From positions 2,046,001-2,110,000 of the forward strand of contig OZ271831.1 of NCBI GenBank assembly GCA_965601455.1: a DNA stretch of 64,000 bases, read 5' to 3'. This DNA is from JANQEU01 sp965601455. Its GTDB lineage: Bacteria > Bacteroidota > Bacteroidia > Cytophagales > Cyclobacteriaceae. The position numbers and the translations under genes are program-made. The notes beneath the pieces were generated by a model. It did no database searches and was not told where the DNA came from. It was given only the letters and a program-made list of their open reading frames with translations. This document shows positions 16,326 to 25,153 of this stretch, in pieces (the stretch's first letter is position 1; every line of letters starts with the position of its first letter).

Positions 16326-17255
16326 TCAATTATTGACACTATTATCCTGGTTCAAGCGAATATACTGTCTGGTTATCACCTGGATGAGTACCCCAAAAAG
16401 CACGGCAACGATGATCAGTACGTTGTTTAGTATCCCATCTACACTGAAAGAAACCCTAATCAATATCGTTGAAATGATAAAGCCGGAGTTGCGAATGAAC
16501 ACATGGAATTTACTGGTGTGAAAGAAGGAGAATAGTAGCAAAAGAACATCTGTGAGAATTAACAAGGTAAAAAACTCATCAAAGAATATGTTATTTACGT
16601 CTGTAAAGACCATGTCGTAGTCACTTGCCGAAGATAAATTTTGCCACCAGTTCCAGGTCCAATTGGTGAAGGTGTACAATGCCATTATAAGAATTACCGG
16701 CACCAACAACGCTGCCATGATCTGTTTTCTTTTTATAAATAACTTAACCTTGCCTGGGAGTTTGTCGATTGCTGGCGGAGGTCCTTCCTTCTTATTTAGT
16801 TTGTGGAAGAAATAGATCAGCAGAAATAGAATAATAGTAGAAATAATGTCATAGGTAAACTGAAGATCATACTTGTCTTCAAACCAGTTGATGGTTAAAT
16901 CGAGATTAGCAAGGTCTTTGAATATTCGTCGGATGACAATAAGTGTGATGATCTCGTATTGTTTTGCAATGTAGTCAGTGGTGGATTTTGGAATATGATA
17001 CACCAACAGGTAGACTTCGATCAGCAGAATAAAGGAGAATGGAGTATAAATAGCTGAAATTGGATTCGTCAGCAATTGATTTGACCCTGGAAAATCAAAA
17101 CCCGTTAGGTTGACAATAACTATTAGCAGAAGGTGAATAATAAAGCTGATTATCGAAGTCCAGATGATGAACTTCTCCGCCTTATCCTTAGTCTGGCTGG
17201 AGAGCAGCGTACCTCGATAGTTGTTAAGCGTTTTCAGCATAGTGTCAGTCAACAC
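16326..17255 (-). CDS. Multi-pass membrane protein of unknown function
   Basis: A 309-residue protein with about seven to eight hydrophobic segments, including IISFIIHLLLIVIVNLTGF, LLVPVILIMALYTFTNW and a C-terminal pair ending ILIRVSFSVDGILNNVLIIVAVLFGVLIQVI. A cytoplasmic basic linker (KLPGKVKLFIKRKQI) lies in the middle. I assign no family. The GTG start at 17255 is preceded by GGAGA at good spacing; an ATG lies five codons later at 17240. It follows the small SLOG-like gene by 23 bases. Confidence 0.72.
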   Translation of the reverse strand: MLTDTMLKTLNNYRGTLLSSQTKDKAEKFIIWTSIISFIIHLLLIVIVNLTGFDFPGSNQLLTNPISAIYTPFSFILLIEVYLLVYHIPKSTTDYIAKQYEIITLIVIRRIFKDLANLDLTINWFEDKYDLQFTYDIISTIILFLLIYFFHKLNKKEGPPPAIDKLPGKVKLFIKRKQIMAALLVPVILIMALYTFTNWTWNWWQNLSSASDYDMVFTDVNNIFFDEFFTLLILTDVLLLLFSFFHTSKFHVFIRNSGFIISTILIRVSFSVDGILNNVLIIVAVLFGVLIQVITRQYIRLNQDNSVNN

Positions 17256-17278
17256 AAAAAATCTCCAGTAAGTTTAGT

Positions 17279-17617
17279 TTAGTACAGGACTGTTCTGAAT
17301 GACTTTCTTCGTTCCTTGATGTAGGGCATGTAATTAAAGGGACTACGAGTGATCATATCCCAGAAAATAAGAACACGCGATGAGTTTTCAATCATTTCAA
17401 GATTTCTGAAGTAGTTAGCGGATTTACCATACTGGCGATAATCGGGTAAAAAAACCTGTACTGGGATATTCATTTCCAGAGCAAATTCCTGGGTTAGTAG
17501 ATCTGCACCAAACTTTCCACCAACCACAAATACATCAACGATCTCCTTTTGAAGCTCATTTTCCAGAAGTTGGTAGTCATTAAAATCTCTTGTAGAGAGA
17601 ACAGAGAGTTTATTCAT
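17279..17617 (-). CDS. SLOG-family protein, DUF2493/YspA-like
   Basis: A 112-residue protein with the order of the short SLOG Rossmann-like domain: STRDFNDYQLLENEL near the N-terminus, VVGGKFGADLLTQEFALEMNIPVQVFLPDYRQYGKSANYFRN in the middle, and RVLIFWDMITRS later. In relatives the glycine-rich loop is GGARGAD and binds a nucleotide-type ligand. The protein is cytosolic; its biological role is not established. It begins one base after the stop of the upstream zinc-ribbon-like gene, so the two are co-translated. Confidence 0.78.
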   Translation of the reverse strand: MNKLSVLSTRDFNDYQLLENELQKEIVDVFVVGGKFGADLLTQEFALEMNIPVQVFLPDYRQYGKSANYFRNLEMIENSSRVLIFWDMITRSPFNYMPYIKERRKSFRTVLY

Positions 17618-17618
17618 T

Positions 17619-17801
17619 TTACTGTTCTATTGATTCAGCTCCGAATTCAGTTAGCTCACCATCTTCAATATGCAGTCTGATGTCAATGGGATTACAACAG
17701 ACCTCGCAATCTTCTATATATTGTTGTTGGCTTACTGATGGGTCAAGCAACATGGAGATATCTTCACCACAATAGGGACAACCAAAAAAGTATTCAATCA
17801 T
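17619..17801 (-). CDS. CPXCG-motif cysteine-rich protein
   Basis: A 60-residue protein with two Cys pairs, CPYCGED at residues 8-14 and CEVCCNPI further on, as in the small CPXCG-motif family (Cys_rich_CPXG). The four cysteines should bind one zinc ion. The middle segment (LLDPSVSQQQYIEDCEVC) matches the family layout. The cellular role is unknown. It heads a small minus-strand operon with the SLOG protein and the membrane protein. Confidence 0.87.
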   Translation of the reverse strand: MIEYFFGCPYCGEDISMLLDPSVSQQQYIEDCEVCCNPIDIRLHIEDGELTEFGAESIEQ

Positions 17802-17868
17802 TTCATCACTCTGTTTCGAACCTGAACAAATTCCACATCAAATTGATTTACTGAATGAGTACTTATAT

Positions 17869-18282
17869 ATGAAGAACACTAGACCATCAGTTACCGATAT
17901 TAGGAACGAATTGAAGTTCCAAACCGCCAGAAGTGGAGGACCTGGAGGTCAGCATGTGAATAAGGTGGAAACCAAAGTTATTCTTAAGTGGAATGTTGAT
18001 GAGTCACTTCAACTCACTGACATACAGAAAAAAATAATTCGAGCAGCTCTCGGGAACCGAATCAATAGTGTTGGTGAAGTTGTTTTATCCTCTGATTCAA
18101 AAAGAACCCAATTAGGCAACAAGGAGATATGCTTTAAGAAACTGGATCGACTACTGGCAAAAGCCTTCGTAAGGAAGAAAAAAAGGCTAGCAACTAAGCC
18201 TAGTAAAGCTGCTCAACGAAAGCGGTTGGATAAAAAAAAGAAGAATAGTGAAAAGAAAGAATTGAGGAGGAGGATATTGTAG
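17869..18282 (+). CDS. arfB: Peptidyl-tRNA hydrolase ArfB-like ribosome-rescue factor
   Basis: A 137-residue protein with the class I release-factor core and the catalytic GGQ: ARSGGPGGQHVNKVETKVIL at about residues 22-41. It lacks the codon-recognition domain of RF1/RF2 and ends in a long basic tail rich in Lys and Arg (KPSKAAQRKRLDKKKKNSEKKELRRRIL). In ArfB the tail enters the empty mRNA channel of a stalled ribosome while GGQ releases the peptide. The end of the gene contains an AGGAGG stretch that can serve as the ribosome site for the next gene. Confidence 0.92.
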   Translation: MKNTRPSVTDIRNELKFQTARSGGPGGQHVNKVETKVILKWNVDESLQLTDIQKKIIRAALGNRINSVGEVVLSSDSKRTQLGNKEICFKKLDRLLAKAFVRKKKRLATKPSKAAQRKRLDKKKKNSEKKELRRRIL

Positions 18283-18861
18283 ATGATCAAGACGGAAAAC
18301 TTTGAAAGAGTAGAAGTCAATTCCACCGGGGCCTTACGCAGTTGGTTGGAGATTCATCATCAGCAAACAGAGAGCATTTGGCTGGTGACATTTAAGAAGG
18401 AAGTAAAGGACAAGTATATAACTACCTCAGAGGTACTTGATGAACTGATCGCTTTTGGATGGATTGATGGTATTCGTCGAAAGCTGGATGATAAACGTAC
18501 TATGCAATTGATCTCACCGAGAAAGACACAGCATTGGGCCAAGACGTACAAAGACAGAGCGGCCCGGTTAACGGAAGAGGGGAGAATGCATCCAGCGGGT
18601 TTAGAATCAATTGAGTCTTCGAAGAAAAACGGACTATGGGACTTCATGGATGACGTAGATCAACTGATTGTTCCTGCAGATCTTGAAACGGCGTTGGAGA
18701 AGAAGCCAGAAGCAAAGGAGTTTTTCAATTCCATCAATGATTCTAGTAAGCGCTTTGTGTTGCGATGGATCAAATTGGCAAAGAAGGAAGAGACCCGAAA
18801 TCAGAGAATTCAAAAGATTGTGGCGTTATCCGTGCAAGGCAAGAAGCTGCCGGGTAGCTGA
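18283..18861 (+). CDS. YdeI/OmpD-associated family protein
   Basis: A 192-residue soluble protein. Markers of the YdeI family are present: SWLEIHHQQTESIWLVTFKK, the LIAFGWIDGIRRKLDD block, and QLISPRKTQHWAKTYKDRAARLTEEGRMHPAGLESIE. The C-terminal half (FFNSINDSSKRFVLRWIKLAKKEETRNQRIQKIV) is the usual helical part. The molecular role is not established. The ATG follows the arfB stop directly, with AGGAGG ten bases upstream inside arfB, so the pair is translationally linked. Confidence 0.88.
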   Translation: MIKTENFERVEVNSTGALRSWLEIHHQQTESIWLVTFKKEVKDKYITTSEVLDELIAFGWIDGIRRKLDDKRTMQLISPRKTQHWAKTYKDRAARLTEEGRMHPAGLESIESSKKNGLWDFMDDVDQLIVPADLETALEKKPEAKEFFNSINDSSKRFVLRWIKLAKKEETRNQRIQKIVALSVQGKKLPGS

Positions 18862-19428
18862 TTAAGGTACCAACCATTCGCCTTTCCAATTATCGTCTTT
18901 CCTAAATTGGGCTCTGAGATGTTCTGAACCTCCAAGTTGCAACACTTCCCATTTATTTGATTCCACCGAGATAATACAGAAGTTGTCATTAAATGAACTA
19001 TCGTCCCAATCATAAGCTTCAGAAGGTTCTGGGATTGAGTCACCGGGAGCTTTCCTGGACGTGTAGGATTTACGACCCTCACCCTGAACGAAGCCAACGT
19101 GAGCTTTTACCAATTCATCCTTGTGGTGAAGAGCTGCTACACCGGAAATAATTAGTTGGGCTTTCTTTTGAGGATGAAAGAAGAGTAGCTGTACCTCCGG
19201 GTTTTTACGGATATGATCTACTTTCTGAGATCGGAGATCGGTATAAAGGAGAAACCTGGAATCTTCTTCCACCTTTCTTAGTACGACGTACCGGGAAGAT
19301 ACCATTTTGCCATAGGTGGAGAGCACTACCCATCGGAAAGGATGTCTTCGATCCACAGTGGCTCGTTGAACTTCCTTCTTTAATGAATTAAGCACGTGTT
19401 GTAAGTTTTGATTTCTCTCAATTAGCAT
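18862..19428 (-). CDS. Pyridoxamine 5'-phosphate oxidase-like FMN-binding protein
   Basis: From ATG 19428 the product is 188 residues; a longer frame to a TTG at 19464 exists. The split beta-barrel of the PNPOx-like family is seen: WVVLSTYGKMVSSRYVVLRKVEEDSRFLLYTDLRSQKVDHIRKNPEVQLLFFHPQKKAQLIISGVA. The R-x-V-V-L and Y-T-D-x-R-S-x-K segments are the ones that hold FMN in PNPOx relatives. The C-terminus (WEVLQLGGSEHLRAQF) is typical of the general-stress branch. It probably reduces a small molecule or binds flavin rather than making pyridoxal phosphate; this is uncertain. Confidence 0.83.
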   Translation of the reverse strand: MLIERNQNLQHVLNSLKKEVQRATVDRRHPFRWVVLSTYGKMVSSRYVVLRKVEEDSRFLLYTDLRSQKVDHIRKNPEVQLLFFHPQKKAQLIISGVAALHHKDELVKAHVGFVQGEGRKSYTSRKAPGDSIPEPSEAYDWDDSSFNDNFCIISVESNKWEVLQLGGSEHLRAQFRKDDNWKGEWLVP

Positions 19429-19506
19429 CAGACTTGATAGGTAGAATATATACGATGGAAACAAAAACAGTCAATCAATAGTTTGCAAGCTACTGATTGA
19501 TCAATT

Positions 19507-19893
19507 ATGGAATATGCTACGTTTGACAGAAGTCAACACCCACTTATAACCGTGACCTTCACGGGAGAAAAAGCAACCGACTCAAACTTCGCGACTTATT
19601 TGGAGGAGACTACAAACAATTATGATTCAAAGGAGCAGATTGGCATCGTATTCGACGCGACGAAAGCCAAATTTCCGGCGGTAAAATATCAGAAAATCCA
19701 AGCAGCATGGTTAAAGGAGAATGATGGACTAATGCGTTCATTCTGTGCTGGCATTGCTTACACGATTCCAAACTCGCTTATTTGAACAGCGCTTCAGCTA
19801 ATTTTCAAACTTCAACCGCAGCCCGTTCCATTCAAAGTGTTCTCCACTAATGAAGAATCAATTGACTGGTTGAATAAACAGCTATCGGCTTAA
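19507..19893 (+). pseudogene. STAS-like (SpoIIAA-like) gene interrupted by an in-frame TGA
   Basis: The frame opens at ATG 19507 and meets TGA at 19783-19785 after 92 residues. It then stays open in the same frame for 35 more codons to TAA 19891-19893. The downstream part reads TALQLIFKLQPQPVPFKVFS and then ESIDWLNKQL, which is how STAS-like proteins of this type end (a hydrophobic helix, then an F-x-T-x-x-E-A-x-x-W-L helix). So one base change, for example CGA to TGA, truncates an otherwise complete 127-residue protein. The N-terminal part (IGIVFDATKAKFP) is the STAS core. The truncated form lacks its last helices and is probably inactive. The TAA overlaps the convergent glycosyltransferase stop. 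Confidence 0.75.
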
Positions 19894-20582
19894 CTTTTGT
19901 AGTAGATGTTGTAGATTTTTTGAGGTTTCACACCGATCAAAAAGAGAAAGCGACAAATCAGAATTATCAAAGTGTGTTTTAAAATTCCTTTATCAAAGAA
20001 TGCGGAGGAACTGGTGATTACTTTCTCTTTCATTAGCCTGGTTTTACCCCTGGATTTCATAAAATGAGATAACCTGACGTCTTCCATTATTGGGACATCT
20101 ATGATTGCAGGATCCTCCTTCAGTACAGCCCTCCTTACAAAGAGTGCTCGATCGCCCCATAGTTCTCCAGTCAAGTCAAACAATCGATCGGAACACCATG
20201 TTAAAAGATCAAGAAACCAGTGACCTCTATCAAATGTTAGTGAAAACCCACCGCCACTGACTTTTGGATCCCTTAGTGTATCCAAAATTACCTTTTGCCA
20301 ATTCAAAGGAAGCTGTGTGTCGTCATGAAGGAAAAGCAAAATCTCACCCTTTGCAATTTTTGCTGCTTCATAGCATGAGTAGCCTCTACCGATCCGATTC
20401 GAGGTTATGAATCTAACAGAGGCCTGAATCGTTTCGTGAGTCGAAAAATCAACTCCTGGTGACACAATTAATATCTCTGTTTGGGTTTGAAGGTCAAGTG
20501 GAATCTTTGAAACGAAATCTGAAATACCCGTAGGGTTGATTGTTGGAATAACTATGGTATATATCATTTTCTGTTTACTCAT
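19890..20582 (-). CDS. Family 2 glycosyltransferase, TIGR04283-like
   Basis: A 230-residue GT-A fold protein from ATG 20582. It shows the nucleotide-sugar region (YTIVIPTINPTGISDF), the DxD-type motif LFLHDDTQLPLNW, GGGFSLTFDRGHWFLDLL, GDRALFVRRAVL, and the acceptor-loop motif IMEDVRLSHFMKSRG. These match the rSAM/selenodomain-associated transferase 2 group (TIGR04283), whose members are soluble and of unknown acceptor. The usual partner genes of that group are not adjacent. Its stop overlaps the end of the broken STAS-like gene. Confidence 0.85.
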   Translation of the reverse strand: MSKQKMIYTIVIPTINPTGISDFVSKIPLDLQTQTEILIVSPGVDFSTHETIQASVRFITSNRIGRGYSCYEAAKIAKGEILLFLHDDTQLPLNWQKVILDTLRDPKVSGGGFSLTFDRGHWFLDLLTWCSDRLFDLTGELWGDRALFVRRAVLKEDPAIIDVPIMEDVRLSHFMKSRGKTRLMKEKVITSSSAFFDKGILKHTLIILICRFLFLIGVKPQKIYNIYYKS

Positions 20583-20713
20583 CCACAAGTCAGTTATGAA
20601 GGTCTAGCTCTCATAAAAACAAGTACCAAAATCATGCTTCATCCTATTCATAATCATAGTTTGAGATTACAAAATGACTTAATATAATTCACCCTGTTTT
20701 ATTCCTAACTACT

Positions 20714-22201
20714 ATGAAAAAATACTCGCAAAAAAGTAGAATAGGTATAGTACTCGTTCTGCTTTTAACATCCCTTTTATTTCTAATTAGCTGTATTGTT
20801 GATGACGAGGAATCAGCACAACCACTTCCGGTTGCGGAGTACAATTATTCAGCTTCCAATAATCAAAATGCACCTACAACCGTATCCTTTTTCAATACAA
20901 TTGAAATTGATGTGACCTATCAATGGGATTTTGGAAATGGTGAAACCTTCGAAGGAAGGGACCCAGTCATTACATATTGGGAAGAGGGTACATACACGGT
21001 AACACTTACCGCAACGGGTACTGCCGGTACCGAACAGCAATCCCTTGACATTGTGGTCGGTCCATTTAGTATTGCCGATGAACATCTTATTGGGACTTGG
21101 AGCATTATTGAGGAAGAAGTCACCACGGGGGGAGAAACCAGGATCTACAATAGACCTATGGGCTGGTCAACCTTGTCCTACGAGAGTGGTGGTTACTATG
21201 AAAGAGTTAGCCTGATCTGGGTTGAATTTGAACAAGGTAATTGGTCCCTAGAAAACAACATTCTTTCACAATGGCCGACACAAGGTACCGATGATTTCTC
21301 TTCAGTTGAGATCCTGATCACCTCATTTGACGGTGAATTTGCGGAAGCAAAACTTGATATGTCTGATCCGGACGTAGGAAATGTTCATGTCGAAGTTTTG
21401 CTACGGAAAATGGGTCCTGAGTACTTTGGAGTAGGCGACTACCCGATGCCTTCGGTCCGCGATTTTGTAGATACAAAATGGAGCATCTTGCAAGAAACAA
21501 CTAACTATTTCGCTTACTCTCCAGAAACGGATGAGTATACTCGCCTAATTTCAAGTGAGTCAGTTACCGACATACCTTATAACTTCAATACGTTCTATGC
21601 TGGATCGGGAATCGAGAGATCATTGATGATTGATAACTGGATATCTGGCACGTACGAACTTTTTTTCAATTTTGTACCGGTTAATACTTACACCACGTAT
21701 TGGATAGACGAAGGACCCGAAGAAGGGGATGTATTGATTCTAATTACAAATAACATAGATGGTGACAATATAGAAACCACTTCAGTCGGATTCTTTGAGG
21801 AAGATGGTGAGACTATCAAATTTGAATCGATAACTAGTCTTAAGAGAAGTGATGGTACTGAGGCGACGGTATCTGAAGCTGAATGGATGGGTCAATGGGA
21901 AGTAATAACTAAATCTGAGACTAGAGATGGAGTAGCAGTAACGCAGGATAATTCAAACACCCCTCCGGTGGGTGGTTTGTTGATGTTCCATGCCGATGGA
22001 TCTGCAGATTTAGGTGACCCAAATCCGGGAAGTTGGTATAACCTTGACCCATGTAATTTCATTGTAGCTTCTCCATTAGGTGATGAAACCCTGATTCACA
22101 TTCTTGATTTTAATTCATCAACAGGGGAAGTATCAACATTCAGCCGCTGGAATGAAAACGGGGCTAAATGGGAAATGATTCTTTCACTGGTTAAGAAATA
22201 G
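20714..22201 (+). CDS. PKD-domain lipoprotein with repeated lipocalin-like region
   Basis: A 495-residue protein with a lipoprotein signal (LLFLISC, Cys27). Residues about 40-115 form a PKD domain, recognised by VTYQWDFGNGETFEGRDPVITYWEEGTYTVTLTATG. After it come three similar blocks beginning with a W-S-I/W-E-V segment (LIGTWSIIEEE, DTKWSILQET, MGQWEVITKS), which look like lipocalin-type beta domains found in Bacteroidota surface proteins. It is probably anchored in the outer membrane. Ligand unknown. A strong terminator follows. Confidence 0.78.
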   Translation: MKKYSQKSRIGIVLVLLLTSLLFLISCIVDDEESAQPLPVAEYNYSASNNQNAPTTVSFFNTIEIDVTYQWDFGNGETFEGRDPVITYWEEGTYTVTLTATGTAGTEQQSLDIVVGPFSIADEHLIGTWSIIEEEVTTGGETRIYNRPMGWSTLSYESGGYYERVSLIWVEFEQGNWSLENNILSQWPTQGTDDFSSVEILITSFDGEFAEAKLDMSDPDVGNVHVEVLLRKMGPEYFGVGDYPMPSVRDFVDTKWSILQETTNYFAYSPETDEYTRLISSESVTDIPYNFNTFYAGSGIERSLMIDNWISGTYELFFNFVPVNTYTTYWIDEGPEEGDVLILITNNIDGDNIETTSVGFFEEDGETIKFESITSLKRSDGTEATVSEAEWMGQWEVITKSETRDGVAVTQDNSNTPPVGGLLMFHADGSADLGDPNPGSWYNLDPCNFIVASPLGDETLIHILDFNSSTGEVSTFSRWNENGAKWEMILSLVKK

Positions 22202-22225
22202 AAATTGTTAGATCATATTCTGGTT

Positions 22226-22260
22226 AAAAAGTGACTCAATGATAGCATTGGGTCACTTTT
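22226..22260. terminator. Bidirectional rho-independent terminator
   Basis: A 15 bp stem, AAAAGTGACTCAATG at 22227-22241 paired with CATTGGGTCACTTTT at 22246-22260 with a single G-U, closes on a four-base loop. A-runs and T-runs flank both sides, so it can end transcripts of both the PKD lipoprotein gene (plus) and the homocysteine methyltransferase gene (minus), whose last codons lie at its edge. Confidence 0.85.
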
Positions 22261-23155
22261 AAATGTATTTGGCGATGTCTTTTATTTCATCAGGACCAAT
22301 CCGACAACATCCTCCAATGATGTCCGCCCCCAGGTTGATCCATTCTTTCACATGCGTAGAAGGAATGCCTTTTTCACCTGACCAGGATTTCGTGGTAGCA
22401 TCGTACACTTCACCCGTATTTGGATAAATAATGACCTTCTTTTTATGGTTGATTGAATTCATTGATGAAATCAGTCCGGAGATGTATTCAGGTCTTGTGC
22501 AGTTAACGCCGATTGCAAATACTTGTTCCACGGATGATAACTTTTCAACAGCAGCGGTTATTGGTGACCCATCGTTCAGATGGTGATCATCCTTACACGA
22601 AAACGAAACCCATGATTCTTTTCTACATTGGGCAAGTAATTCGGCAAGAACAAAAGTTTCCTCCAGACTTGGAATGGTCTCACAGGCCAATAGATCTGCG
22701 TCACTGTCATCAAGTAGCCTGATTTTTCTTTCATGAAAATAACGCAGTTTCTTCCTATCAATGTTGTAATCTCCATGGTACTCAGAGCCGTCTGCCAAAT
22801 AAGCTCCGTAGGGTCCGATACTTGCGGCTACCAATGCTTTGGGTTTCTGAGGGTTATCTCTAGTAAATCTCTTTACCGCCTCTCTAGCAAGTTCAATTGA
22901 TTTAATTAATACATTTTCAGCCTCCTTATCTGAAAGTCCACCAGCTGTTAAACCAGGTATGGTTGCCTGGTAACTGGAGGTAATCAAGATCTGTGACCCT
23001 GCCTTCAGGTATTCTGAATGCGCTGCGATAACCTTCTCCGGATCAGACAATAGAATTTCAGCAGTCCATAGTGGGTGATCCAAATTGCATCCCTGGCTTT
23101 CAAGGACATTAGATAGACCTCCGTCTAGTAGCATTGGGTAGGTAAGTGCAGGCAT
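22259..23155 (-). CDS. Homocysteine S-methyltransferase family protein
   Basis: From ATG 23155 the product is 298 residues, the normal length; a frame opening at 23260 would overlap the promoter and start of the divergent oxidoreductase. Zinc ligands are visible: GVNCT in the C-terminal half and the GGCC pair at about residues 281-284. MLLDGGLSNVLESQG opens the TIM barrel. It transfers a methyl group to homocysteine, probably from S-methylmethionine or AdoMet, to make methionine. The cobalamin-dependent domains of MetH are absent. Confidence 0.9.
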   Translation of the reverse strand: MPALTYPMLLDGGLSNVLESQGCNLDHPLWTAEILLSDPEKVIAAHSEYLKAGSQILITSSYQATIPGLTAGGLSDKEAENVLIKSIELAREAVKRFTRDNPQKPKALVAASIGPYGAYLADGSEYHGDYNIDRKKLRYFHERKIRLLDDSDADLLACETIPSLEETFVLAELLAQCRKESWVSFSCKDDHHLNDGSPITAAVEKLSSVEQVFAIGVNCTRPEYISGLISSMNSINHKKKVIIYPNTGEVYDATTKSWSGEKGIPSTHVKEWINLGADIIGGCCRIGPDEIKDIAKYI

Positions 23156-23265
23156 AAAGTAAAAGTAGTTAAGGCTAGAGAATTTCTGATTTGATGTGGG
23201 TTTATGTGATGTCGGGATCCAAAAAAGATTAATAGTTGTCATCTTTTTGTATCTTTTCATCCATC

Positions 23266-24507
23266 ATGAAAAGAAGAAAATTCATCCAATTAACGGGAAT
23301 AGGAGCAGCAGCGGTACCAGTCTCAGGAAGTTTGGCATCAGGTAAAAGTGCAAAACGATTTTTCCAAACATCTCCTGATGTTGTGGTTCTGGGTGCCGGT
23401 ACTCTTGGAGCCTGGACAGCCTATCACCTGAACGAGATTGGAGCAAACGTCACCCTGGTTGATCCATACGGGCCTGCGAATTCACGAGCAAGTTCCGGTG
23501 GTGAAACACGACTAATTCAGATTGATAACGATAATCCGGTTTACGTTAGGAGTGGGATACGTGCGTTCGAGTTGTGGAAAAAACTGGAATTAGAAGTAGG
23601 TACTTCTTTGGTTTTACCAACTGGCCGATTGGCTATGTCAGGAAAAGAAAGTTACCTGAAGGATGCTCAAAAAAGGCAGTCGGAATGGAAGGAATTTGGA
23701 ATTACCAACTCCGAGATCTTGGCTCAGGATGAAATTAGAAAGCGATGGCCACAGATATATTCCGATGACATAAAATATGCCATGTTCACAGATGGTGGAC
23801 CGGCTGGAAGCACACTAATGGCCAGGAGAGGAATTCAATCGGTAGCGAACTTGTTTCAAAAAAGAGGAGGTTCGTTACGTATAGCGAAAGCTATGCCCAT
23901 AATGAAAGATGGTAAGATCGAAGGGGTTAACCTGGATGGGAAGGAAACGCTAAGAGCGGAACACTATGTTTTTGCTTGCGGACCATGGCTCACGAAGATC
24001 TTCCCGGAATTATTACTACCGAAATTAGATGTACAAAGGAGGGATGTTCTTTTTGTCGGAACTCCTCCGGGTGACTCACGCTTTTCACATCCAAATCTAC
24101 CGGAATGGTCAATTTCTGGAAGTGGGTATTACGGTTTTCCTGACATCGAAGGTAGGGGCTTGAAGGTTGCACCATATCCGGATAATAACGTCATAGATCC
24201 GGATAACGACGAACGACTGATCAGTTTGTACCAAACCAAGAGAACGCATGACTTTGTGAAGAAACGCTTTCCGGATTTGAGTAATCAACCAATAATTGAA
24301 TCCAGGGTTTGCCAGGTTACAAACTCTTCGGACGGTGATTTCATCGTGGACAATTATCCGGGTAGCGGACAAGCATGGATCATGGGTGCAGGATCTGGTC
24401 ATGCATTTAAGCACGGCCCGGCGGTAGGAGAATACGCGGCGAAACGTATATTAAATGGTGAATCTGATTCGGCATTTGACAGTACGTTTAGATTAAATAA
24501 AGCGTAG
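23266..24507 (+). CDS. Tat-exported FAD-dependent oxidoreductase (DAO family)
   Basis: A 413-residue protein from ATG 23266. The N-terminus is a twin-arginine signal (KRRKFIQLTGIGAAAVPVSG). The FAD dinucleotide fold follows (VVVLGAGTLGAWTAYHLNEIGANVTLVD), then the DAO family region with SSGGETRLIQ, as in sarcosine or N-methyl-amino-acid oxidases. The C-terminus carries the second FAD contact (WIMGAGSGHAFKHGPAVGEYAA). It should oxidise an amine or methylated amino acid in the periplasm. It is divergent from the methyltransferase gene, whose start is 110 bases away. Confidence 0.88.
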   Translation: MKRRKFIQLTGIGAAAVPVSGSLASGKSAKRFFQTSPDVVVLGAGTLGAWTAYHLNEIGANVTLVDPYGPANSRASSGGETRLIQIDNDNPVYVRSGIRAFELWKKLELEVGTSLVLPTGRLAMSGKESYLKDAQKRQSEWKEFGITNSEILAQDEIRKRWPQIYSDDIKYAMFTDGGPAGSTLMARRGIQSVANLFQKRGGSLRIAKAMPIMKDGKIEGVNLDGKETLRAEHYVFACGPWLTKIFPELLLPKLDVQRRDVLFVGTPPGDSRFSHPNLPEWSISGSGYYGFPDIEGRGLKVAPYPDNNVIDPDNDERLISLYQTKRTHDFVKKRFPDLSNQPIIESRVCQVTNSSDGDFIVDNYPGSGQAWIMGAGSGHAFKHGPAVGEYAAKRILNGESDSAFDSTFRLNKA

Positions 24508-24667
24508 TATCCGGTTTATCTCCTTTAGGTAGCGTTTTGTTTCGTTTAGGGTGAAGATTAGCGTGTTATCTATTCATGACAAAAGTTGCCCAATTACATG
24601 ATTAACAATAACGATGCGGACAGTTGTTATCAATCATCTTTGTTTTTCAATAGGAACAATAAGAGCT

Positions 24668-25066
24668 ATGGTAACCTGGGAAGAAAAGTTCGAGACGGGA
24701 ATTAAACAGATCGACGAACAACACCAATCCCTTTTCAATTATATCAATGACCTGGAGAAGTGTATCCAGGATCAGACGTTTGAAGGAGTGAAAATCGAGA
24801 TTATACTCAACTTTTTTCAAATGTTTTGTGCTACGCATTTCAGCCTCGAGGAAACTTGCATGCTGCGATCAAAATGTCCGGTTTACGATCAGAATAAAAA
24901 GGCTCATGAACAGTTTCTGGCGTACTATAAAAGCTTTCGAGTCAAGTTCAGGGAATCGAAAAAAAAGCTAAGCATGCTCAAAGAATTTCATGGTGTACTT
25001 ATTAAATGGTTAGTCAATCACATTATGAAAATCGATATGCAGCTTAGAGAACCTGCACTTACGTAA
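24668..25066 (+). CDS. Bacteriohemerythrin
   Basis: A 132-residue four-helix protein from ATG 24668; an 18-residue longer form from ATG 24614 is possible but adds a segment not seen in the family. Diiron ligands fit: IDEQHQSLF, HFSLEETCM, KKAHEQF and VNHIMKIDMQL. The opening W-E-x-x-F-x-T-G-I-x-Q-I-D is the family hallmark. It binds O2 at a non-heme diiron site and may store or sense oxygen. It stands alone between genes on the same strand. Confidence 0.92.
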   Translation: MVTWEEKFETGIKQIDEQHQSLFNYINDLEKCIQDQTFEGVKIEIILNFFQMFCATHFSLEETCMLRSKCPVYDQNKKAHEQFLAYYKSFRVKFRESKKKLSMLKEFHGVLIKWLVNHIMKIDMQLREPALT

Positions 25067-25153
25067 TCGAATGATTTCTTACTCATTTATAAAAGACGGT
25101 ATCCGGCAATAATTGATATTTTTTTCTATTTTATCTTGTACCAAAAATTGGGA

